Below are positions 46,891 through 54,003 of a stretch of 64,000 nt of DNA, one piece after another; position 1 is the stretch's first letter; the number at the start of each line of letters is the position of its first letter. Both the position numbers and the translations under genes were made by a program. The DNA lies in assembly GCA_027318865.1 (NCBI GenBank), contig DAHVOJ010000002.1:16986-80985 (forward strand). Reading direction: 5' to 3'. The stretch comes from a bacterium. Lineage in GTDB: Bacteria > SZUA-79 > Acidulodesulfobacterales > Acidulodesulfobacteraceae. A model generated the notes under the pieces. The model saw only the letters and a list, made by a program, of their open reading frames with translations, did no database searches and was not told the origin of the DNA.

Positions 46891-46952
46891 TCCCTAATTT
46901 TGCAGTAGAATTTTCTGCGACGATTATAACTTTTCTAATGCAAAATTAAGGA
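46891..46952. repeat. 62-bp imperfect palindrome upstream of glpK
   Basis: TCCCTAATTTTGCAGTAGAA (46891-46910) pairs with TTCTAATGCAAAATTAAGGA (46933-46952) with 2 mismatches, 22-nt loop. Confidence 0.75.
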
Positions 46953-47008
46953 TATGCATCTGTTTTTGCTTTTTAATTGCCTTGGGGTTTTATCTTTCAA
47001 ATCGATTA

Positions 47009-47245
47009 TTATTTAAAGAAATAGTAATAACCACTTTTAAAATTAACGTTTTCTTTAAAACTGACGGCAATATCTATGTCTGAATTTTTGCCGGCTTCGC
47101 CCCTTACAATAGAGCCGAATATTTTGACGCTTGTAAGTCCGTATTTATCGGCTAAATCAAGTATAATACTTTTTTGATTCAATAAATCGGTAAGATTTAC
47201 GATTTCACCACTATCACGAGTGATTTTATCAATTATCTTTTCCAT
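47009..47245 (-). pseudogene. MNT-type nucleotidyltransferase (antitoxin-like) lacking its usual C-terminus
   Basis: VKIFGSIVRGEAGKNSDIDIAVSF conserved core; ends abruptly SGYYYFFK at 78 aa. Confidence 0.6.
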
Positions 47246-47255
47246 AATAATTAAA

Positions 47256-47465
47256 TTATAACATAAAAACGGTTAATTGATAAAATAGCGGCTTACGCCT
47301 TCTAAATCTTTTAAAAGCGTGCCGGCATTGAAATGCTTTATATAAAGGAGATAAAAACTTTTCAAACGCATCCTTGTTTTTGGCGGGATATTTACTGTTT
47401 TCGGCACCGTAAAATAGTTCGGATGTAGTTATCGAAGAAATACATATATCAACCGGGCTAAACAT
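47256..47465 (-). pseudogene. VapC-like PIN toxin fragment lacking N- and C-terminal catalytic parts
   Basis: ICISSITTSELFYGAENSKYPAKNKDAFEKFLSPL matches the mid-region of VapC PIN proteins; the rest does not fit. Confidence 0.65.
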
Positions 47466-47498
47466 AGTATATATTATACAATAAATTTTTGCAATATT

Positions 47499-48365
47499 TT
47501 AAACATCTTGCCGCGAAGCTAAATATTTATCGTATTCCCTGCCGGAGGCAACAAGCTCCGCCGTGGTTAGTTCCTGCGGTCTTTTGTTAAGGTCGATGCA
47601 TGCTTTTTCGACGAAAATGTGCTCCTTAACGTCCGGAGGCACCCCAAAAAACGAAGCATAGATAGAATTTTTTAGTTTTTTTCTTCTTAATTTAAAAAGC
47701 TGGTGGACAAAATAATTGAAAAACTGCGAGCCTGCGGCCCATACATAATCGGTATCCTCGAAATATTTGGGCGTAAGCCTCAAAACGGTCGAGTCAACCT
47801 TAGGCGCGGGGTTGAAATTCGATTTTCCTACGTCGAAAAGTTTTGTTATTTCGAAATTTAAACCGGCAATGACGCTTAAAGCGCCTCTTCCCGAATCGTT
47901 TTCCTTCGAGTAAAGCCTCTCGGCAAACTCTTTTTGAAACATAAGAGTCAAATCAGAAAAAGCGTCTTTTTCTTTTATAAATTTATCTATGACGGGGCCG
48001 GAAATCTCGTAGGGAAGATTGGAAATAACCCTTATTTTAGAGGAGAGGCTTTTGCTTAAAACCGCGTAATCGAATTTTAGGGCGTCTTCGTTTACGAAGT
48101 TAGGCGCCGGATTAAATTTATTAAATTTTTCTTTAGTCAGGTTATAATAAAAGGGGTCTATTTCTATTACAGTAAAAGTTTTAACCCTGCCGGCAATAAG
48201 GCCGGTCAATACGCCTTCTCCGGGACCTATTTCTACGACGTCGTCTGCGGCGGAAAAATTGCAGGAATCCACGATATCGACGGCTATTTCTTTATTCGTC
48301 AAAAAATTTTGGCCAAAGACTACTTTATCTTTCTTTCTTCCATTGTCCATATAAATACGCCGCAT
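47499..48365 (-). CDS. rsmA: 16S rRNA (adenine1518/1519-N6) dimethyltransferase
   Basis: FGQNFLTNKEIAVDIVD, VVEIGPGEGVLTGLI, ISNLPYEISGPVIDKFI. Confidence 0.96.
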   Translation of the reverse strand: MRRIYMDNGRKKDKVVFGQNFLTNKEIAVDIVDSCNFSAADDVVEIGPGEGVLTGLIAGRVKTFTVIEIDPFYYNLTKEKFNKFNPAPNFVNEDALKFDYAVLSKSLSSKIRVISNLPYEISGPVIDKFIKEKDAFSDLTLMFQKEFAERLYSKENDSGRGALSVIAGLNFEITKLFDVGKSNFNPAPKVDSTVLRLTPKYFEDTDYVWAAGSQFFNYFVHQLFKLRRKKLKNSIYASFFGVPPDVKEHIFVEKACIDLNKRPQELTTAELVASGREYDKYLASRQDV

Positions 48366-48404
48366 CCATATAGCCTCAGGTATATCGACATATCGGTCCG
48401 GTTT

Positions 48405-49454
48405 TCACAGTTCCCACGACGGGTCGGCGTTAATATTTAAAAATTCGGAGCGCAGGGCGGACGGATCGACGGAATTTTTAAAAAACCCTGCATACCCTAT
48501 CATAGCAGCGTTATCCGTAGCATATTTAAGAGAAGGAAAAATTATTTTCAAACCGCTTTTTTCTCCATTTTCTTTAAAAATCTTTCTTATTCTGGAATTT
48601 GCCGAAACGCCTCCCGAAACCGTCACCGTTTTCACTTTATAAAGCGAGCAGGCTTCCGAAGTTTTTTTGTAAAGAAGTTCGGCAGCCGCTTCCCTGAGCG
48701 AAGCAAAAATATCGTAAACGGTATTTTCTTTTATCTTACCGGGACCGCCGAATCCGCCTATCGTCGTTACTACGGCAGTTTTGAGTCCGCTGAAACTCAT
48801 ATCCAAATTTTTGCTGTGCATCATCGGAAGAGGAAATTTAAATGCGTCTTTATCGCCTTTTTCCGCAAGTTCGTCAACAATCCTGCCCCCCGGATAACCA
48901 AAACCCAGATAATTCGAAATTTTGTCAAAAAGTTCGCCGCTGGCGTCATCCCTCGTTTTTCCAATTAATTTTATATCGCTGTGCGATTTAACTAAATAAA
49001 GATGGGTATGCCCCCCTGAAATCACGAGAGCGACGAACGGAAACATTTCCTCGGTTTCCGAAATTTCTAAAAAAGGACTGAAAATATGCCCTTCGATATG
49101 ATTAACCGGCGCAAGCGGAATATCTAAAGCGTAAGATATGGTCTTTGCGCACATAAGCCCTATAAGAAGGGACCCGACAAGACCCGGTCCCGCGGTTGCC
49201 GATATAAGATTAACGTCTTTCAGGGTTATACCCGCTTCCGAAAGGGCAATTCTAAAAGCAGGCAGAAAAGCCTTTACGTGATTTCTCGAGGCAAGTTCCG
49301 GAACTACGCCGCCGTATATTCCGTGAACGTAGTCCTGGGAATAAACAATATTGGATAATATTTGTACGTTTCCGTTTTCTAAGACGGCGGCGTCTTTTGA
49401 AAGAACGGCGCAGGAAAAATCGTCGCAGCTTGACTCAAATGCTAAATTAATCAT
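48405..49454 (-). CDS. tsaD: tRNA N6-adenosine threonylcarbamoyltransferase
   Basis: AFESSCDDFSCAVL, GGVVPELASRNHVKAFLP, VNHIEGHIFSPFL, VISGGHTHLYLV, VSGGVSANSRIR. Confidence 0.97.
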   Translation of the reverse strand: MINLAFESSCDDFSCAVLSKDAAVLENGNVQILSNIVYSQDYVHGIYGGVVPELASRNHVKAFLPAFRIALSEAGITLKDVNLISATAGPGLVGSLLIGLMCAKTISYALDIPLAPVNHIEGHIFSPFLEISETEEMFPFVALVISGGHTHLYLVKSHSDIKLIGKTRDDASGELFDKISNYLGFGYPGGRIVDELAEKGDKDAFKFPLPMMHSKNLDMSFSGLKTAVVTTIGGFGGPGKIKENTVYDIFASLREAAAELLYKKTSEACSLYKVKTVTVSGGVSANSRIRKIFKENGEKSGLKIIFPSLKYATDNAAMIGYAGFFKNSVDPSALRSEFLNINADPSWEL

Positions 49455-49463
49455 CCGGCATCT

Positions 49464-50297
49464 TTATTTTGAAAGTTCGTTTATAGCCTTTTTTGAAAGT
49501 TCGGCTGCTTTTGTTCCGGGATATTTTGCTATTACCTGACGGAAAAGAATCGAAGCGTCTGAAGGGTCCGAAACTTTTAAAAATCCTGCGCCTTGGAGAT
49601 AAATTGCCATAGGAACGTTTGGATTTTTAGGATATAATTGCGAAAACTTATGAAATTCCAGTATAGAAACCGGATATTTTTTAAGATTAAAATTAGAGTA
49701 AGATTTATAAAACATGGCATCTGCGGCGTATTTAGACTGAGGATATTTGTCTAAAAATTTATGAAAAGCGGCCGCGGCCGCCGGATATTTTTTTTTGTCA
49801 AACAAAGATAATGCTTTCTTAAAACCGTATTCCATAGCGCTTTCTTTTTTGACTACTGCGGCTCTTATGCTTGTTTTTTTCTTTGCCGCCTTCTTGTAAG
49901 AAGGACTTGGAACGCCCGTTTTCACTAATTTTAACAGTTTCACAAGCTGTTTGTTCACCATTAAACGATATTCTCTGAATCTCTTGTTTAGAAGATTCAG
50001 CTTATGATTTTCAACCTCATATTTTCCATAAATATCTCTTATTTTGGCATCCAACGATGAAATCGAAACTCCGCTATTTGCCGTATTTAACTGCATCTGG
50101 CTCAGTTTTTTTTCCATATATGTTTGATTTTGCGATAATTTAGCGGTTTTTTTATTCAGTTTTCTAACCTGAACTTTTAAACGGTGGACGGAATTGGATT
50201 CGAGCGGAGCGCAACCCGCAAGCATCGACGAAACGAAAAATAATATAATCGAACTAAAGATAAAAACCTTAAAAAACTTTTTATTGTTTATAGCCAT
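49464..50297 (-). CDS. Tol-Pal system protein YbgF/CpoB-like
   Basis: Lipoprotein-type signal (SSMLAGCAP), coiled coil, C-terminal TPRs AMEYGFKKALSLFDKKKYPAAAAAFHKFLDKYPQSKYAADAMFY. Confidence 0.88.
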   Translation of the reverse strand: MAINNKKFFKVFIFSSIILFFVSSMLAGCAPLESNSVHRLKVQVRKLNKKTAKLSQNQTYMEKKLSQMQLNTANSGVSISSLDAKIRDIYGKYEVENHKLNLLNKRFREYRLMVNKQLVKLLKLVKTGVPSPSYKKAAKKKTSIRAAVVKKESAMEYGFKKALSLFDKKKYPAAAAAFHKFLDKYPQSKYAADAMFYKSYSNFNLKKYPVSILEFHKFSQLYPKNPNVPMAIYLQGAGFLKVSDPSDASILFRQVIAKYPGTKAAELSKKAINELSK

Positions 50298-50409
50298 AAC
50301 TTTTACGCTCCTATTTTACAAATCTTGCGTAATTTAATTAATTAATTATATATCTTTAATCCAAAATATCCTATTAATAAATTTAATTTATCATATAAAT
50401 ATCAATTTT

Positions 50410-51753
50410 TCAATAAGAAGACTTTAACGTCCACTGCGCATCGTAATAATTTTGCATTTCCGGAAATATCCTCGGCATAAGCCTCATCATACCGCTTTCG
50501 TTTACGTCTATCATATAAAGTTCCTGCCTTCCCGCAATTTCCGTATCGAACGTAATAATTCTGGAATCTCTCGTCCATGCGGGATGTTGGGAACTGTACG
50601 GGGTATCCGTAACCTGTCTTTCGTCCGAACCGTCGGCATTCATAATGCATATTTCTAATGCGCCGTTTATAAAAGACGAAAACGCTATTTTTTTTCCGTC
50701 CGGGGACCATGCAGGACTCGTATTATAAAATCCCTCGTTAAACGTCAGTCTGCGCTTATCGCGACCGTCCGTCTTCATCACATAAATCTGCGGACTTCCG
50801 CCTCTGTTAGACACAAATGCGATCCTGTTTCCATTTGGAGAAAATGTCGGAGAGGTATTGATTCCGTCTGTAAAAGTCAACTGTTTGACGCCGCCGCCGT
50901 TTACGTTAATAGTGTATATTTCCGTATTAATATGGTCCGGGGTAAGCGCCAAGGCTAATTTTTTACCGGTCGGCGACCATGCTATATAGTCTGCCGGACC
51001 GGGAAGATTAAGTTTTATGGTTTCTCCGGTTTTTAAGTTTTTTATAAAAGCTTCCGGACCCCCGTCTTTAAACGAGATATAAGCTAATTTGTTACCGCGG
51101 GGCGATGGATAAGGAAAAATATTTATAGAATCGTTATCGGTAACCCTCTTAACTCTGTGCCCTCCAAAATCCATTACGAAAATATTTTTTGACCCGTCCC
51201 GTTCACCGACGAAAAATACTCTTGTCGTAAAAGGTCCTTTTACCCCTGTCAAAAATTTCAATATATCGTCGGCAAATTTATTTGCGAGAAATCTGTACTG
51301 GCTGTCCATTCCTTCGAGTTTTTCCGAAAAAAGCAGTTTTTTTGTGAATATGCTTATAAGATTAATCTTCATTCTAATAATGCCGTTTGACGTTGCATAC
51401 TCTCCGGTTATAAGATACTGGGCATTAAGAACGCTCCAGTTGGAATAGTGGATGCGCTCAGGACTAATCGGGGCATATTGCGGATTTTCAAGATACGAAA
51501 GCGGATTTACTATATGGAAATATCCTATGACCGAAAGGTCGTGCCGTATAACGCGTGCGGCATTTTTTTCGATTTTTTTATGCTGTCCGTATGCAGAAAT
51601 ATTTTTAAAATCGGGGATCGCAACCCTTATTTTCTTTATCCTCGCCGCATAAATATTTATATAGACTTTTGCATGGGAATTTACAGGAAATAAGACTGAA
51701 ATACCCGTTAAAACGCAGGCGGATAAAAGCAGGTTAATTAATATTTTTTTCAT
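50410..51753 (-). CDS. tolB: Tol-Pal system protein TolB
   Basis: [10 protein letters not shown] N-domain; WD40-like propeller repeats ([44 protein letters not shown]). Confidence 0.93.
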   Translation of the reverse strand: [447 protein letters not shown]

Positions 51754-51789
51754 AGTCGTTATAATTATAAATTAAATTAATAAGAAATA

Positions 51790-52575
51790 TCAAGGTCTGT
51801 CTTTGAGTATTTCTCTGGGATTAAAGTTCATCAGCACTCCTTCGCCGGCATTGTTGGAATTTACGAACCGCATAAAACCGGACGGAGGAGGCGGCAGGGG
51901 ACTGGACAGCTTGACCGCTTCTACCGACTGGGAATCGAAGTACCCGTTTCCGGAAGATTTAACCAACCTGACCGCGTAAATGCGCCCCGACTTGGATATT
52001 TGAAAAGCCACCACCGATTTATAATTCAAATATTTATTGAGGGATATACTAAAATTAGAAGTTATGACCGAAACTATTTTGTTTACGTAGCCCTGAAATC
52101 TGTGGAGGTTGCCTCTTATCAATGACCGGCTCAGTTTTCCGTAGGCGCTGTTAAGACTGACTTTATTTTGCAGATCTGCATAAACGTTAGAAGACAGGGT
52201 CGGAACATAAGGATGCGGCGGCGCGTATTTTCTTGCCGGCGCCTTTTGCCGCACCGTTTTTTTAGGATAAACCATAGATGATGGCGCCTTAGTAAGCGGA
52301 ACGGAAACCGGCTTTACGGTTTTTACAGGAGTCTGGGCCGGTTCGCTTGGCGGACGCTTCACGGTTTTAGGCTTTGGCGGATAAAGTATGGATTTGACGG
52401 AAGCAAGAGGTCCCGGAACTCTGCTTACAACGCTTACTACGACTTTTGAGCCTATCGACTGAATTTCGGGTCTGTATCTTATAGAAAGATATACGATTAA
52501 TCCTATCAATAATATATGAAAAATTGCGGAATATACAATATACGGTCCTATACCTTTATTATTTTCGTTAAACAT
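51790..52575 (-). CDS. TonB/TolA C-terminal domain protein
   Basis: N-terminal TM, Pro/Lys-rich spacer, C-terminal VVAFQISKSGRIYAVRLVKSSGNGYFDSQSVEAVKLSSPLPPPP. Confidence 0.87.
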   Translation of the reverse strand: MFNENNKGIGPYIVYSAIFHILLIGLIVYLSIRYRPEIQSIGSKVVVSVVSRVPGPLASVKSILYPPKPKTVKRPPSEPAQTPVKTVKPVSVPLTKAPSSMVYPKKTVRQKAPARKYAPPHPYVPTLSSNVYADLQNKVSLNSAYGKLSRSLIRGNLHRFQGYVNKIVSVITSNFSISLNKYLNYKSVVAFQISKSGRIYAVRLVKSSGNGYFDSQSVEAVKLSSPLPPPPSGFMRFVNSNNAGEGVLMNFNPREILKDRP

Positions 52576-52583
52576 AATACTTT

Positions 52584-53039
52584 TTATCTGCCTGCCGCAC
52601 CGGTCAATTTAGGATTAGCCGTTACCATTCCGATTTTAGTAATTCCCGATTCTTTTATAGCCGCCATAACTTTTATAACGTATCCGTAAGGCAAAGAAGA
52701 GCTTGCCTTAAGAAATATCTGCTTGTCGGTCCTGTGCCTGTATATTGCCGAAAGTTTTTGGGTTAAAACAGGCAGCCCGACCCTGAATTTATTTATATAA
52801 ACGGCTCTGTTCGACGTTACCGACACTACTATCGTTTTTTCCGGCGCTTTCAATGCATGCGCCGAGGCGGAAGGCAAATGTACCTTTATACCGTGGACTA
52901 ATATAGGAGCCGTTACCATAAAAATAACCAAAAGCACCAGCATAACATCTACAAACGGCGTAACATTAATCTCGGACATAAGCCTATAGCCCGAAGTTCC
53001 GCTTTTCTTATCGCTTTTGTCGTCAAAAGGCGTAAACAT
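52584..53039 (-). CDS. ExbD/TolR family biopolymer transport protein
   Basis: MSEINVTPFVDVMLVLLVIFMVTAPIL, VHLPSASA. Confidence 0.94.
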   Translation of the reverse strand: MFTPFDDKSDKKSGTSGYRLMSEINVTPFVDVMLVLLVIFMVTAPILVHGIKVHLPSASAHALKAPEKTIVVSVTSNRAVYINKFRVGLPVLTQKLSAIYRHRTDKQIFLKASSSLPYGYVIKVMAAIKESGITKIGMVTANPKLTGAAGR

Positions 53040-53111
53040 AATCGTATAAATATAAACCGTTTAATTTATTAATCTATCCATAGCCATTCCCGCATAGGCG
53101 GAAACCTGCGC

Positions 53112-53849
53112 CTATAAAATCTGTCTTTCTATAATAGTCATAAACTCATAAGCAAAATCTACCATTTCGTTTACTATTATTCTTACCTTGTTTGAATAAT
53201 AATTATATGCGATAACGGCGGGTATAGCCGCAAAAAGTCCAGCCGCCGTAGCAATTAAAGAATCGGCTATGCCGGGAGCTACTACCGCGAGTCCGGCGGT
53301 GCCCGCTCTCTGAATGCTTTCGAATGAAGTCATAATGCCCCATACGGTTCCGAAAAGACCGATAAAAGGAGCGGTAGAACCGACGGTGGCAAGAAAAGGA
53401 AGAGAAACTTCTAATTTTGCGATAGAAGTAAGTTGAGATTTTTTTAATGCCCTTTCGACATATGCCAAATTTTCTTCATTTCGTTCTTTATCGCTCTTTT
53501 GCTCTCCGTCCGCAGATTTTTTTCTGATATTCAGCAATTCTTTATATGTAACGTTAAACATAAAAGCTATCGGACCGTAATCCAAACTTTTGGAGGCGGT
53601 GTAAACGTAATCAAGCCTTTTTGATTCCCAGAACAGATCGAGGAATTCCTTGTCCTCTTTCCTTGCTTTGCCGAGATAACGAAGTTTGTAAAATATAATA
53701 GCCCACGATATTAACGAAAAAATAAACAGGAGCAATAAAACTAATTTTACTACGATATTGGTGGTAAGAATATGCGACAGTATATTCATAGTACCGGCGC
53801 TTCCTGCCGCAATACCGCCCACAGCTCCGCCGCCAAGATTATTCAGCAT
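53112..53849 (-). CDS. MotA/TolQ/ExbB proton channel family protein
   Basis: FLATVGSTAPFIGLFGTVWGIMTSFESI, VAPGIADSLIATAAGLFAAIPAVIAYN. Confidence 0.95.
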   Translation of the reverse strand: MLNNLGGGAVGGIAAGSAGTMNILSHILTTNIVVKLVLLLLFIFSLISWAIIFYKLRYLGKARKEDKEFLDLFWESKRLDYVYTASKSLDYGPIAFMFNVTYKELLNIRKKSADGEQKSDKERNEENLAYVERALKKSQLTSIAKLEVSLPFLATVGSTAPFIGLFGTVWGIMTSFESIQRAGTAGLAVVAPGIADSLIATAAGLFAAIPAVIAYNYYSNKVRIIVNEMVDFAYEFMTIIERQIL

Positions 53850-53934
53850 TATCGATACTTATTCCTCCGGATTCTAAAATTTTCGATGAATTTATTATAT
53901 TTTTAATTATAAATCTTTTTATAAAAAAAATCTA

Positions 53935-53963
53935 TTGACAAAAAAATAATTACAATATATTGT
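53935..53963 (+). promoter_or_regulatory. Putative sigma70-type promoter for nrdJ (-35 TTGACA, weak -10 TATTGT, 17-nt spacer)
   Basis: TTGACA at 53935-53940; the -10 region overlaps NrdR-like box 1. Confidence 0.5.
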
Positions 53964-53965
53964 AT
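53950..53965. promoter_or_regulatory. NrdR-box-like palindrome 1
   Basis: ttaCAATATATTGtat fits the core of acaCwAtATaTwGtgt (CwATATATwG). Confidence 0.75.
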
Positions 53966-53980
53966 ATAAATAAAAAATAT

Positions 53981-53996
53981 CATCTATATATTGAGG
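53981..53996. promoter_or_regulatory. NrdR-box-like palindrome 2
   Basis: catCTATATATTGagg, same core, 31 bp from box 1, just upstream of the nrdJ RBS/start. Confidence 0.72.
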
Positions 53997-54003
53997 AGAA
54001 GTT

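Noticed and set aside
53850-54003. Cobalamin riboswitch upstream of B12-dependent nrdJ
   Set aside because: The region is short and AT-rich with no B12-box-like or complex structure; NrdR boxes and a promoter explain it better
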